Source: Medakamo hakoo (taxonomy: Eukaryota; Chlorophyta; Trebouxiophyceae; Coccomyxaceae). From it: DNA of 64,000 nt. The position numbers and the translations under genes were made by a program. The notes under the pieces are model-generated. The model searched no databases. It worked only from the letters and a program-made list of their open reading frames with translations, and was not told the DNA's origin. The DNA is taken from NCBI GenBank assembly GCA_026636295.1, contig CP089459.1:682001-746000 (forward strand), in the 5' to 3' direction. Each line of letters opens with the position of its first letter. Within the stretch, counting starts at the first letter, position 1. Of this stretch, positions 1 to 11,324 are shown piece after piece.

Positions 1-143
1 GCGCGCCCACCTCGGGAAATTTGTCCTCACCTTTTTTTTTCTGCTGTGGTCGCCTCCCCCCCTCCGCACTTCCGTTTTTTTCGTCGAGCGCCGGACAAAA
101 AAAGCTCGCGCAGTCCTCGCACGCCCACCGCACAGAAGCAGCC

Positions 144-1549
144 ATGCGGACGTCCGCCACCGCATCCGTCCGGCCGCCTCTTCGCCCGGCCTGCGCGGCC
201 TGCCGCCCCCGCCGCGCTGCTCTGTTCCGCGTCTCGGCCGCGCCGTCTGGCCAAGCCGAAAAAGCGCCCGACGCCGCCGCCGTGGACGACTGCGACGACA
301 ACATCAACGCGTTCTGCTCCATCGACTCCCAGGTGTGTTGTGTGCGTGCGTGCGTGCGTGTGGGATGGGTGGGAGGTTGCGCGGACGGACGTGGAATGCG
401 CGGGCGGGGGGCGCGCCGACCCCGACGCTATCCACTCTCGCTGCGCCGCGCTGTCCCTCCATGACGACGCGCGCACGCGTCTCGCCCGCTTTCTTCGGGC
501 GTGCGCAGCTGGGTCCAACAGGCGCGAGCACTGCAGAACGCGCGGGCCGTGAGCCGACGGGCCCGGCCGGCACGTCGCGGGCGTGCGCATTGCGCTCGGC
601 GCGTTGGTGGCGCGCACGCCCCTTCTTTTCTCTCGTCTCACGCCCGGCACACCCTTCCCCCCACCCCTTCCCCGCGCCTCACAGGGCAAGCGCCCGGTCT
701 CCAAGAAGACTCTGGGCGAGAAGGAGCAGGAATTCATCGAGGCGCTGCGGGTGAGTTTTTTTGGGGAGAGGGGAGGACGCGGCCCACGCGACCTCCGGCC
801 CCCCGGGCCCTCCCTCACGTCTTGGCTCACCACTGTCCGCGCGCCCCATCCCCACCCCCCACCCGCCACAGGCCTTCTACTACGACGGCAAGCCCACCCT
901 GTCCAACGAGGAGTTTGAGCTCCTAAAAGAAGAACTGACGTGGGAGGGGTCCAAGGTCGCGGTGCTGTCGCCGGACGAGCTGCGCTTCCTGGAAGCGTCG
1001 CTCGCGTTCACCGCGGGCAAGCCCGTCATGTCGGACGCCGACTACGACGCCCTGAAGATCCGGCTGCGGGCGTCCGACTCGTTCGTCACGCAGCAGGGCC
1101 CCCGGTGCTCGCTGCGGTCCAAGCGCGTCTTCGCCAACGCCCGGCCCGACTACCTGAAGATGACGGCGCTCAACCTGCCGGCCGCCGTCCTGACGCTGGC
1201 CGGCCTGTTTGCCTTTGACGACCTGACGGGCTTTGAGATCACCAAGCTGGTGGAGCTGCCGGAACCGTTTGGCATCCTGGTTGTCTGGGGCTTTGTCCTG
1301 CCGCTCGTCTACGTCGTCGCGTCCGGCATCACCTCCGCCGTCATCCGCGACCCGCTCATCTTGAAAGCGCCGTGCCCCAACTGCGGCGCGTCCACGCAGT
1401 CTTTCTTCGGCACGATTCTGACGGTGGCGGGCAACTCCACGGACGCGGAAGTGCCGTGCGGCAACTGTGGCGCCCGCCTCAAGTTTGACCGGGCGGCGCG
1501 GGAGGTGACGCTGCTGGAAGCGCCGCCGGCGAAACCGGGGGCGTCATAG
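144..1549 (+). CDS. PGRL1: PGR5-like protein 1 (thylakoid cyclic electron flow)
   Basis: Three exons (144-332, 685-750, 872-1549) joined by GT-AG introns give 310 residues. PGRL1 works with PGR5 in antimycin-sensitive cyclic electron flow around photosystem I in the thylakoid membrane. The match is clear from family stretches such as AFYYDGKPTLSNEEF, GPRCSLRSK and FEITKLVELPEPFG, two membrane segments near residues 182-200 and 217-237, and a C-terminal pair of CxxC motifs (C253/C256 and C281/C284). With C58 and C164 this makes the six cysteines typical of the family. The first 50 or so residues are rich in Arg, Ala and Ser, as expected of a plastid transit peptide. The start is the first ATG in frame. 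It is convergent with PRPF4. Confidence 0.95.
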
Positions 1550-1931
1550 GCAGGACTTTCTTTCGTTGTGGGGGTATGTGTGTGCGCGTGTATGGACGAG
1601 GGGAGAGCGGGGGAGCGCGGGACTTTGTTTTTTTTTCGGAGCGGTTCTGAGGGGGGATGAGAAGGGAGTGTGTGTGTTCAGATCGGCTGGGTGTGGGCGC
1701 AGGGCGAGGGTCCGCCATGCGCGCGTGTTTTGTGTGAGAAAAAAAACGCACGGAGGAGGCCTTTCTTTGTTCCGTGTCCAGGCGGCGCGGTGTGTGTGTT
1801 CCCCCTCTCCCGCCGCAAGCCACGCTCTCCCCGCACGTTTAACCGCACTGGCCGGGCGAGTGTGCACGGCGTGGAGCCCTTGCACTCTAAGACACACACA
1901 CACACAACAACCCCCCCCCCCCCCTCGCGAA
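1550..1931. other. Convergent intergenic region PGRL1/PRPF4
   Basis: This stretch holds the two 3' ends. I see only low-complexity DNA in it: GT-rich runs, a short CA repeat near 1892-1903 and a homopolymer of C at about 1911-1924. No open frame here looks like a gene. Confidence 0.6.
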
Positions 1932-3756
1932 TCAAGCCACCCCAGGCGGCGCCCACAGCTTCACCGTGCGGTCGTACCCGGCCGTCGCGAGGAGCAGCGC
2001 CTCCCCGCCGCCGCCGCCGCCGCCGCCCGCCTGGCCACCACCCCACGCACACACGTCGGCGGCCATGACCCGGCCCTCATGCCCGGCCAGCGTCCTCAAC
2101 AGGCGCCCCGTGCCCGCACACCAGAGGCGGGCGGTCCCGTCATAGCCCGCCGTCGCGAGCAGGCGGCCGGCCCCCGGCTCGAAGCGGGCCGCGCACACGA
2201 GCGAGGCGTGGCCCGGGAAGACGGCGGCCGTCGGCGGCGCGGCGCCAGCCCGCAAGTCCCAGGTGCGGGCCGTGCCGTCCTCCGACCCGGCCGCGACGGT
2301 GTGGCCGTCCGGCGAGGCGTCCAGGGCCAGGACGCCGCGCACGGCGCCGGTCAGGACGGCGACCGCGCGGCCGGACCGCACGTCCCAGCCGCGGCCGTGG
2401 CCGTCCAGGCCGCCCGACAGGGCGAGCGACCCGTCCGGGTGGAAGGCGACCGCGTAGACGGGGCCGGCGTGGCCTTCCTGCTCCAGCAGGCTGGCGCCCG
2501 TGGCCGCGTCCCACAGGCGCCACGTCCCGTCGTAGGACGCGGTGGCCAGGTGGCGCCCGCCCGGGTGCCACGCGCACCGCGCCAGGCGCGCGGTGTGGCC
2601 CGTCAGCGTCGACAGCAGCACCCCGTCGGCCGACCACAGGCGGGCGGTGCCGTCGGCGGACGCGGTGGCCAGGGCGGCAGGGGCGGGTGAGGCCGCCGCG
2701 TCCGCGTCTGCACCGCCCTCCTCACCGCCGCCGCCCTGGCCAGCCCACGCCCGCGCACAGTCCCAATACGCGTCCGCGCCGCCGGGCCGCCACGCCACGC
2801 CCGTGACGCGCTCGGCGTGCGCGCGCAAGGTGCGGACCCGGCCCGCGTCGGGCAGGGACCAAATCTTGACGGCCCCACTCCACCCGCCGGTGGCCAGCAG
2901 CGGCGGGCCGCCGGCCACGCTCCCAAACGCGACGGCCGACAGCGGCCGATCGTCGCCCACCTCGGACGCGACCACGCCGATGGAGGACGCTAGGGTGGAC
3001 GCGGACGCTGCGCGGGATGCGGCGGCGGCGGCCGCCCCGGCTTCCCCGCCGGCGGCGTGCCACTCGGCCGCCGCCGCGCGCAGGCGGGCGTCCGCGGCCG
3101 CGAGCGACCCGCGCGCGAGCGCCAGCCGTGCCGGCTTCAACCCCGGCGGGCCCTCCGTGAAGAACCGTTCCGTGTGCGTGGGTGGAGCGGACGACGTGTC
3201 TGCCAAGCCACCCATCGTCTCTGCCGCCACGCCGTCAGCCGCCACCAGGGCGGCCGCCGCGGCGGGCGGCAGGCGGGCCAGCAGCGCGCGCAACCGGCCG
3301 CGCCGGTCGCCCTCCCGCTCACCAAACAGCGTCACGGGCTCGCCCGCCGCCCGCAGGGCGGCGCGCACAGCGGGGTCAGCGGTGGGGACCGTCACAGCCC
3401 GGGCCCGGGCCCGTGCGGCGGCTTCGGCCAGGACCTCTTCCTGGCGGGCCTTGGCGGCGCGGGAGGCCTGTGGGATGTGAGCGCAGGCGCGAAGGGTGGT
3501 GGGTGTGGGAGCGACCCCGGTGGTGCATGCCTCTCGCTTCCCCCGCGCGGGCGGGCGCGCCCCACCCCTTCCTTACCTCTGTCAGCTCCATGTGAGACGC
3601 CCCACCGTCGCCCGTGTGGCCAGCAGCGGTCGCCGCCGCGCCTGCCGCCGGGCGCGGGATGTGGAGGGGCGGGCCGGCGGTCGAAGTCGGCGGCGCGAGC
3701 GCGGACGCCGGCAGGTCGACCGCGTCGCCCATGTCCTCGTCCGGTGGGGGGTCCAT
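1932..3756 (-). CDS. PRPF4: U4/U6 snRNP protein PRP4 (WD40)
   Basis: Two exons (3756-3577 and 3467-1932) encode 571 residues; the human protein has 522. The N-terminal half carries the splicing factor motif at residues 94-120 (AALRAAGEPVTLFGEREGDR), followed by a helical stretch and a seven-bladed WD40 propeller from about residue 255 to the end. PRP4 binds PRP3 and cyclophilin H and stabilises U4/U6 in the tri-snRNP, acting in the nucleus. The donor is GTAAGG after GAG and the acceptor CACAG; both lie in frame 0. The start ATG (MDPPPDEDMG) is the best fit but a few residues of uncertainty remain. It is divergent from the CDP-diacylglycerol synthase gene. Confidence 0.94.
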
Positions 3757-4125
3757 TGGTGCTGGGCGACGATGTGGACACGCGCACGCGCGGAGGAGTC
3801 CGTCCACTCCGCCCGCCCCTGAATTGAAAGGTGTGAGTGAGACGGAAAGCATCGGCTGTGCAGCACTCGCCTCAACGTTCGCGGCCTAGCTTCGGGTGGC
3901 CACGCCCCTTTTTTCCGCCCCTCTCATTCGCGCCGGCCCACGCCCGGCGTCCTCCCCGCCTCCACCCCCGCATTGATTGCTCGACGTACTCGTGCATCGA
4001 GTGGGGACTGCGTGCGCGTGCGCGGACGACGGCGACCCTGGGAAAGAGTCGTTCCCGCGAACTGCTTTCGCTGTCCACGTCACGCTCGCCCGTCTCTTGT
4101 GAGGCCGCCGCAGACCGGTCAAACA
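3757..4125. promoter_or_regulatory. Divergent promoter region PRPF4/CDP-DAG synthase
   Basis: This 369 bp must hold both promoters and 5' leaders. I cannot point to a specific element; the region is GC-rich with no TATA box that stands out. Confidence 0.5.
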
Positions 4126-5352
4126 ATGCCGCCCTGCCTGGCACACACGCCGGCCGGGCGGAGCGTACTCGCGGGCACGCGCCACGCTGGCCGGCATGGG
4201 GTCAGCGCCCGCGCCGCCGCCCGGGCGGGCGCCCGGCCGATCGGCGGCGTGCGGTCGCCGGCGGCGGCGACCAGGCCCACCACCACCACCGCCCCTGAGG
4301 GCCGGCCGGCCGCCGGACGCGCGCCCGCCCGTGCCCGCGGCCCCGCCCCGCCGGCGTCCGCCTCCTCCTCCTCCTCGCCCGACGCGACGCCGCCGGCCCC
4401 CACCCCCCCCAAGAAAGCAGCGTCCTCCGGCCTCGCCGCCCGCGCCGTCTCCGGGTCCATCCTCGGCGCGATGGCCGTCGTCGTCATCGCCGCGGGCGGC
4501 TGGCTCTTCTGCCTGGTCACGTGCCTGGTCGTCTACCAGTGCACGACCGAGTACTACGGCTTTGTGACGTCGCCCGGCATCGCGGGGCGGAGCGGCGGGG
4601 CCGGCGGCGGCGGCGGCGAGGAAGGCCTGACCCCGCCCGTCGCGGGCGCGGCCACGCTCTCGTCCGCGCTGTGCATCGCCCTCGTCGTCTGGACGCACGT
4701 CGACGCGCGCGTGACGGCCGCGCTGGCCGTCGCGTCCATCGCAGTCCTGTCCGTCCAGCTCCTGGCGCCGGCCCGCCCCCGGTTCTCGCAGCTGACGTCA
4801 TCCGTCTTTGGCCTGTTCTACTGCGGGTACCTGCCGTCCTTTTGGATCAAGCTGCGCCACCTGTCCGCCCCGCTCCTGTCCTCGCCCCTGGCCACGCGCT
4901 GGCCCGTCCTGCTGGGCGGCCTGTCCGAGTGGACTGTGGGCCTGGCCGCGACGTTCACGACCGTGCTGTGCATCATCGCCGCGGACACGGGCGCGTACTT
5001 TTTCGGGCGGTCGCTCGGCAAGACGCCGCTGTCCGCCATCTCGCCCAAGAAGACCGTCGAGGGCGCGGCCGGCGGGGCGGCGTGCGCGGCCGTCGCGGCC
5101 TTGGCCGCCCGCGCCTGCTTCGGCTGGCCCGCCTCGCCCCTCGTGGCGCTCGGCCTGGGCGCCCTCACCTTTGCGTCGTCCGTGTTTGGCGACCTGTTGG
5201 AATCGGTCATGAAGCGGGATGCGGGCCTGAAGGACGCGGGCGACCTGATCCCGGGCCACGGCGGGCTGCTGGACCGCCTGGACTCGTACATGTTCACGGG
5301 TGCGGTCGTCTACTTCGCCATCCGCTTTGTGCTGCCCGTGTTCGGCGTGTGA
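4126..5352 (+). CDS. Phosphatidate cytidylyltransferase (CDP-diacylglycerol synthase), probably plastid
   Basis: A single exon of 408 residues. The enzyme makes CDP-diacylglycerol from phosphatidate and CTP, the precursor of phosphatidylglycerol. The C-terminal CdsA signature is present (KRDAGLKDAGDLIPGHGG, then LLDRLDS near residues 381-387), as is the conserved ADTGAYFFGRSLGKTPL and the SPKKTVEG motif. Several hydrophobic segments span roughly residues 115-405. About 110 residues rich in Ala, Arg, Pro and Thr precede the first membrane segment and look like a transit peptide plus linker, so a plastid enzyme of the CDS4/CDS5 type is likely (inference). The start is the first ATG near the membrane core; the frame is open further upstream without a better ATG. 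Confidence 0.93.
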   Translation: MPPCLAHTPAGRSVLAGTRHAGRHGVSARAAARAGARPIGGVRSPAAATRPTTTTAPEGRPAAGRAPARARGPAPPASASSSSSPDATPPAPTPPKKAASSGLAARAVSGSILGAMAVVVIAAGGWLFCLVTCLVVYQCTTEYYGFVTSPGIAGRSGGAGGGGGEEGLTPPVAGAATLSSALCIALVVWTHVDARVTAALAVASIAVLSVQLLAPARPRFSQLTSSVFGLFYCGYLPSFWIKLRHLSAPLLSSPLATRWPVLLGGLSEWTVGLAATFTTVLCIIAADTGAYFFGRSLGKTPLSAISPKKTVEGAAGGAACAAVAALAARACFGWPASPLVALGLGALTFASSVFGDLLESVMKRDAGLKDAGDLIPGHGGLLDRLDSYMFTGAVVYFAIRFVLPVFGV

Positions 5353-5597
5353 CCAAGGGGAGGAGGGGGGTGGTGGTGGCGCGGAGGGCGAGTGGCGCGG
5401 GGGGTACAAAAAGAGGGAGAGGGTGGGTGGCGGGGACCTCGCGCGCGGCCGACGTCCGCAGCGTGAAAGTTCGGCCGTGAGAGCTGTGCCCCGCGCGTGC
5501 GTTTGTGTTGTTGTTGGCCCGCCCCCCGTCCGTGGTGACGAACCCAAAAAGAAACTGGAGCGCTACACAACAACCCACCCCCCTCTACCCCCCCTCC

Positions 5598-6806
5598 TCA
5601 CTTGCCCGCCGCCACGGCCGCCGCCGCCGGCCGGCCCTCCGCGCCCAGGACTTCCCGAACGCCTTGACCAAGCGCGGTCACCCCCGCCGCCAGGCGCGGC
5701 TGCAGCTCCTCGTAGAGCGTCCACACCAGGGCCGTCTGCAGCGTGCGCTTGGCGATGCGGGGCGCGGTGCCCGCCAACAACGCGCCCGGCCCGCCCGCCG
5801 CCAGCGCGCTCTTCAGCGCTCCACCCACGGACGCGCGTGCGCCCGCTCCACCACCAATGCCCAGCTGCATGTGCGTACGGATGACGTCTGCGGGCTGGGT
5901 GAGCACGGTCGCGGCAGCCGCGGCGGCCAAGCCAACACCAAAGTTGCCCGCGGGCGAACCCGCAACGTCCGGCGCGGCGGACCGGAGCCTGGCTTGCAGC
6001 GACGTGTAAAACGCCAGGTACAGGGCAGAAAACGGCGCGTTGGCCGCGACGGTAGGGCCCAGGCCCCGAAACAGGCCGCGGACGCCTTCCGTGCGCACGA
6101 TCGTGCCCAGCGCATCGCCCGTCGACTTGTACGCGTACCGCCGCGCGCCGGCGGACCCGCCGCCGTACTCCATGCGCGTTTTGATGAGGGTGAGCGGCGC
6201 GGTGGCGGCGGAGGACAAGGCGCGCGCGCCGCCGCCGACGAGCAGGGCGTCGGCCACGGACAGGGCGGAGGTGGAGGTGGCGGGCGTGGGTAGTGGCCGG
6301 CCGCCTGCCTTCTTCTTCGTCGCCGGTGGCGGCTCCTCCCTGCGCCGCCCCAGCGCCCAGTCTTTCAGCGCGTCGATCGCCAGGAATTGCAGGGCCAACC
6401 CCGCTGACAGGCGGGCGACGGTCGGGCCCGTGCCCCGCCACAGGGCCCGCACGCCCGCGGGGCCGGCCAGGAGGCCGCGCGCGGTGGCGAGCGTGGACCG
6501 GGCGGCGCCCGCCGCTGCGTCGGCCTGCATTTGCGTGCGGAGGACATCCAGGGGTTGGACGCAGACAGAGACGACGGCGCCGGACAGGCAGCCTGTTTTG
6601 TTGTGGAGGGACAGGGGGGCGGGGGTGAGTGGGAGTGCAAGTGTGTGTGTGTGTGGGGGGGTGGAGGCGGAGTTCAGAGTGTCTTGCGGCGCGGCGCGCT
6701 TGTCGGCTCTCTCACACGCACACACACACACACCTGACGCCGCGGCCGACGCCTTGCTGGCGAGCTTGGACTGCCGCGGTGGAGGCGGCACGGGTGCGGG
6801 GCCCAT
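5598..6806 (-). CDS. SLC25A38: Mitochondrial carrier, SLC25A38/Hem25 type
   Basis: Two exons (6806-6734 and 6592-5598) give 355 residues. The 141 nt intron is a multiple of three without a stop, so it could be mistaken for coding sequence, but it is a low-complexity stretch with clean GT and AG ends. Three mitochondrial carrier repeats are seen, with motifs QPLDVLRTQMQ, APLTLIKTRMEYGG and QPADVIRTHMQ. The middle motif with Thr and KTR, and the segment RGLFRGLGPTVAANAPFSAL, are typical of SLC25A38, which imports glycine for haem synthesis in animals and yeast. Whether the algal protein carries glycine is inference, since plants and algae make haem mainly in plastids from glutamate. Divergent from the BASS gene with 158 bp between. 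Confidence 0.88.
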   Translation of the reverse strand: MGPAPVPPPPRQSKLASKASAAASGVCVCACERADKRAAPQDTLNSASTPPHTHTLALPLTPAPLSLHNKTGCLSGAVVSVCVQPLDVLRTQMQADAAAGAARSTLATARGLLAGPAGVRALWRGTGPTVARLSAGLALQFLAIDALKDWALGRRREEPPPATKKKAGGRPLPTPATSTSALSVADALLVGGGARALSSAATAPLTLIKTRMEYGGGSAGARRYAYKSTGDALGTIVRTEGVRGLFRGLGPTVAANAPFSALYLAFYTSLQARLRSAAPDVAGSPAGNFGVGLAAAAAATVLTQPADVIRTHMQLGIGGGAGARASVGGALKSALAAGGPGALLAGTAPRIAKRTLQTALVWTLYEELQPRLAAGVTALGQGVREVLGAEGRPAAAAVAAGK

Positions 6807-6964
6807 GGTGTGTGTGGGTTGTTTGGGTCGCCCCGGCTGCGAATTTTTGGGCTTGCGAGGCTAGAGACGAAAAGACGCAGTGACGCGAGGGCGGGGGCGT
6901 CCAGTCCAAAGCACGGTTTCTCGCCCTCAAGCCGACCCTCAAAACCGCCACCAAGAATCCAAAG

Positions 6965-8583
6965 ATGGCCCTGTCCCTCGCGTCCGCTCGCCCGGTCGCG
7001 CGCGTCCAGCGCACCGTGGCCCCGCGCGCCGCCGTCGCGGCCGTCCGCCCCGTCGTCGGCATTCCGGCGCTGAAGGCGCGGTGAGTTTTTTATGCGTCGT
7101 CGGCGTCGATGTGCGCTTGGTGTTCCGCCGGCCGCCGTACGTCCCACCTGCGCCAATGCCCGCTTACTAGCCCGGCAATGGCAGAGCAATGCCTGCTTCC
7201 CAGTGGGGTAGGCACATTGTGGCACAGAAGGCTAGACTCTGCAAGAGCACCGCTGTTCCGTTTGGTGCCGCAGCAGCAGAGGGTGCCCGGACGGCAACAG
7301 CCGCTCGAGCGCAGCCCAGCCCGCCCGCGCCTTCCCCAGCCACACCCCGCCCGCAATGCGGCGCGGCTGCGGTCAGCCCAGGCCGGTGGCCGTGTCCCTG
7401 AGATCGAGGCACGCCCGCCGAGGGCCGCCTCCCTCGCGCCGGCCGTCTCTCAAGAGACCGATCGGTGCGCCGTCGCCCCTCCCCCCCCTGCTCTCGCGCG
7501 CTCTCAACCACTCCTCTCCTCCATCCACCCCCACCCACCCCCCTCCCACCTCCCTCTCCCAGCCCGCTCACCGCGGCCCGCCCGGCGCGCACCCCCGCCC
7601 CCACCCCGGCCCGGTCGCCCGCCCCCCTGGCCGCCTCCCTCGCCCCCGCCGGCCGCCTGGAACGCGTCACCGAAACGCTGACCACCCTGTTCCCCGTCTG
7701 GGTGTGCTTGGGCGCCGCGCTCGGCATCGCCAAACCCGCCGCGCTCGCCTGGTTCAAGACGGACGCCTTCACCTACTCCTTGGGCTTTCTGATGCTGTCC
7801 ATGGGCCTGACCCTGACCGTCGACGACTTCAAAAAGTGCCTGGCCAACCCCGTGCCCATCGGCGTCGGCTACCTGGCCCAGTACATCGTCAAGCCGCTGC
7901 TGGGCGCGCTCATCGCGCGCACGCTCGCCCTGCCCGCCCCCCTGGCCGTCGGCCTCATCCTCGTGTCCTGCTGCCCGGGCGGCCAGGCCTCCAACGTGGC
8001 CACGTACATCGCCCACGGCGACGTCGCGCTGTCCGTGCTCATGACGACGGCGTCGACGCTGGGCGCCATTGTGATGACGCCGCTGTTGACCAAGCTGCTG
8101 GCGGGGACGCTCGTGCCCGTCGACGCGCGCGGCCTCGCCCTGTCCACCTTCCAGGTCGTCCTCGTCCCCACGCTCGTCGGCGTCCTGGCCAACGAGTGCT
8201 TCCCGAAAGCCGTCCAGAAAATCAAGGCCTTCCTGCCCCTGGTGGGCGTCGCCCTGACCACGCTGCTGTGCGCGTCGCCGTGCGCCCAGGTGTCGGGCAT
8301 CCTCAAAGCCCAGGGCCTGGACCTGTGCATCCCCGTCGCCCTGCTGCACGTCGCCGCCTTCTCCCTGGGCTACTTCCTGTCCCGCGGCCTGGGCTTCTCC
8401 GAAAAGACGGCGCGCACGGTGTCGATCGAGACAGGCATGCAGTCCGCCGCGCTCGGCTTCCTGCTGGCCCAGGCCCACTTTGCCGACCCGCTGGTCGCCG
8501 TCCCGTCCGCCGTCTCCGTCGTGTTCATGGCCCTGGGCGGCTCTGGCCTCGCCGTCTTCTGGCGCGGCCGCCCCGCGGCGTGA
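6965..8583 (+). CDS. Bile acid:sodium symporter (BASS) family transporter, plastid
   Basis: Exons 6965-7080 and 7563-8583 encode 378 residues. The first exon is a good plastid transit peptide ([20 protein letters not shown]). The mature part has about nine or ten hydrophobic segments and family motifs such as [33 protein letters not shown] and [14 protein letters not shown]. Plant BASS proteins move organic acids such as pyruvate or ketoacids with sodium across the plastid envelope; which substrate applies here cannot be told from sequence. The 482 nt intron is the longest in the window. The acceptor at 7561-7562 was chosen because it follows a pyrimidine-rich tract and keeps the frame (CG joined to C). 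Confidence 0.9.
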
Positions 8584-8958
8584 AGGAGGAGGGCGTGGGG
8601 AGCGGGATGGGGCGCGGGGCGCGTGGAGGGAGTGGCGGGTGAGAGAAACAAAACGCGAACGAGAGTGTGTGGTGTGGGTGGGCACAGCGAGAGAGAGAGG
8701 AGAGAGAGCGGCGCTGTTTTCGCCCGCCGTGTGGTGTGTGTGTGTTTGTGTGTGCATGTGCGTGCATGTGCGTGCATGTGCGTGTGATCCAAGCGGGCGT
8801 GCCTTTTTTTCATGTCGCGCGCCAGGTCGCGGGCCCCCTTCTTCCGGTCTTACACCACACCACACCCACCGCCCTCACCCCCGCCCCCCTGCGCCTCGTC
8901 CGCCTCTCACCGCACGCCCCGACGAGGGAGGCACGGCCCGCGCAACGGGCCGCGCCTC
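8584..8958. other. Convergent intergenic region with GT-rich repeats
   Basis: This 375 bp region between two 3' ends holds a purine-rich stretch (about 8690-8708), a TG-rich tract and a 10-bp repeat (CGTGCATGTG) repeated at 8751-8785. No gene is evident. Confidence 0.6.
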
Positions 8959-10047
8959 TCACTTCTTTGCCTTGGCGATCAGGCCGACGACCGCGGCCAA
9001 CACCGCCAGCGTGATGAGCGATTTCTTGCCGCCGCCGCCGCCGCCGCCCCGCCCGCCGCCGCGGTGGCCGCCCGCCGCGCCGCGCTCGAGCGCTTTCTTG
9101 TCCGGGTAGAACCGCATCGCCACCCGGATGAAGCCGCCCTCGCCGCCGGCCCCCGGCTTGAACAGCTCAAAGTACTTGTCGATGGGCACGGCTTCCAGGA
9201 TGTCCTGGACAAAGATGCCTGGATGGGGGGAGGGGGGGGGGGTGAGCCAGGTCCGAGGCGGGAGGAAAACGAAACACGGAGCGAACAAAAAAAACACCAC
9301 CCGCCATCCCACTCACCGCACGCCGCGACGACGGACTGGCCGGGGCGGGCGTTGGACCCGGGCACGACCCGCTTGTCCTTGCACAGCATGAGGCGGAGTT
9401 CGGACGCGCCTTCCAGGACCTCGCTGTTTTTTTTTTTTTTGGTTGGCGAAGGGTGAGCGCTCGTCGGCGGGGTGTGCACGAGGCAGGGAAAAAAGCAAGG
9501 CCTCCCCCCCCCCCAAAGAAACTCACAGCGTCAGGTCCTGGTTCCACGCGATGGACGTCACAGCTGCCCGGGCGGGGGCGGTCGTCTGCTTGACGTTGCG
9601 CGGGCCGCCCCGGATTTCGACTGCAGGAGGGAAGAGAGAGCGGGATGCGGGGTGAGGCGCGGCGGACGGCGCGGCGACGAGAGAAGGCGGGCACAAGGGC
9701 GGCGACAGAACGCGCCGCCCACAATCACACACCACCCCTTTCGCAGCGCAGCGGACCAGGCTCGCGGCTGGCGAGGGATCGCAGCGCAATGGCCGGGGGC
9801 GAGGTGCGGCGTTTTCGCACACCCCCCGCAGCCGCTATCGTTCGCGCGCTCGGCGCAATTTTTTTCCTTCGTCCCGGCCGTCCAGCCTCGCACCTTTGAC
9901 AAACCCTTCCACGAACGTGGGGTCCCACACCACGATATCATCCTTGTTCTTGCCGGACGCCTCGCAGACGGAGACGACGAGGTAACCTTTCACCCGCTCG
10001 GCGGGCGTGGACGCCGCGTCGGCGGCGCGCGCCGCGGTCGTTGCCAT
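8959..10047 (-). CDS. C2-domain-like protein with C-terminal membrane anchor
   Basis: Four exons (10047-9894, 9620-9527, 9423-9317, 9218-8959) give 204 residues, with all phases consistent. Residues 20-165 read like a C2 beta-sandwich: KGYLVVSVCEASGK, TSIAWNQDLTLEV, ASELRLMLCK, GIFVQDILEAVPIDKYFELF and GGFIRVAMRFYP near its end. A basic and Gly-rich linker follows, then a short hydrophobic C-terminal segment (SLITLAVLAAVVGLIAKAKK), which looks like a tail anchor. The aspartates that bind calcium in classical C2 domains are not obvious, so calcium binding is doubtful. I do not recognise a named family. A role at a membrane surface is inference. Confidence 0.85.
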
Positions 10048-10286
10048 TTTGATTTCTAAGACGCGGGGAGGGCGCCGTCAGGTCTGTGCCGCCAGGGGAG
10101 CTAGGGCCGCCAGGGAGTGAGGCAGCCACGCAGGTCGGGCGCGCGTGAGATCCGACCCCGTGAGTGCGGGCCAAACACAGAATGAAGTTGTGAGAGACCG
10201 GGTGTCCGGCTCGACGCTTCACCTTTTTCCCTTGTGCACACAGCAGAAACTTCTCAGCCGTCGCCCGGACAGAAACGCACGCAACC

Positions 10287-11055
10287 ATGGTGCGTGCCCG
10301 CCTCTGAGTGAGGGCAGGCATGCCTGAGCATCTCGCCTGTGAAGCACCGGGCGCAGGAGGGGCCCACACGGCGCCCGTGTCTCAACCCAATGCCTCCTGC
10401 CTCTTCCCTTTCAATCAACCACAGGACGCGCCTCCCGCCCTGGCCATGCACTCGGCCCCGCACGACGCCCTGCGCATGGGGCTGCCCGCCCTGAAGGAAG
10501 ACGCGGCGCCCCGGCACCCCGTGGACGAGATTCAAAAGGCGGTGAGTTCCGTGAGGCGGTCTGCGTGTTTCCTCTCGCTCCGCGCGCTGTTCGATGCCCG
10601 TGCCTCTCTCACGCTCTTTTCCCACGCACACAGGGCACGGCCAAGGCCGAGGCCACCCGGCTCAAGATGCTGGCCGACGTGTACGGCGGCGGCCTGGCTG
10701 CTCGGACTGTTATTGAAAAGCAGATCCTGCTGCGGTGCGTTGCGGGGTGTTTTTTTATTTCGGTCGCTGCCTCATTTCCATCCACCCGCCCTCACGCCCC
10801 CCCTCTCCCTCTCCATCCAGTCCTGCCCGCCTCCCCGGCGCCGGCCCGCCCTCCTCCCGCCTGGGCTACGAAGCCCTGTCCGGTGCGCTGGACACCTTTG
10901 GCCCCGAAGACTACCTCGGAACCGGCGGCTTTGCGGGCAGCGTGGCGGGCTGCGTGGGCGCGGGCGAGGCCGAGGTCGGGGGGCCGAGCGCGCACGCGCT
11001 CGCGGAAGCGGCGCTGGGGCTGGGGACCGCGCCCGTCCGCCGGGCGGGCGTGTAA
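10287..11055 (+). CDS. UMP1: Proteasome maturation protein UMP1/POMP
   Basis: Four exons are proposed: 10287-10289 (ATG only), 10425-10541, 10634-10734 and 10821-11055, giving 151 residues. UMP1 is the short-lived chaperone that guides 20S proteasome half-assembly. Family features seen are HDALRMGLPALKEDAAPRHP, the helical stretch KMLADVYGGGLAARTVIEKQ and the C-terminal RLPGAGPPSSRLGYEALSG followed by GPEDYLG. The ATG-only first exon has donor GTGCGT and splices in frame to GACGCGCCT; if this exon is not used, an in-frame ATG at 10446 would start the protein seven codons later. The last 35 residues are rich in Gly and Ala and have no clear counterpart. Confidence 0.9.
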
Positions 11056-11324
11056 ATGAGCGAGAGATCAGAGATCAGGACATTTGAAAGAAAAAAAGAG
11101 AGAGCGCCACGCCCAAAAAAACTCGACAAGATGTCCTTCCCAGCCTTCTCCCAGGCGACCACCCCCCGTCTCTGCATTCCCCTTTTTTCATCATGTGCGG
11201 CCGCCCCAGCCTTGTTGGATTCCCCACTCCGACGCACACACACAGCATCCTCGTACACCATGCCCTCCTCCTCCACACAAAACCAAGGAAGAAAGGTGGG
11301 AAAAAAGCCACACCCTTGCATGTG

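Noticed and set aside
1-143. Possible minus-strand exon at the left edge (donor-like GAG|GTGGGC near position 11)
   Set aside because: No ATG on that strand in this stretch and too little sequence to judge. It may be the 5' leader of a divergent gene outside the window.
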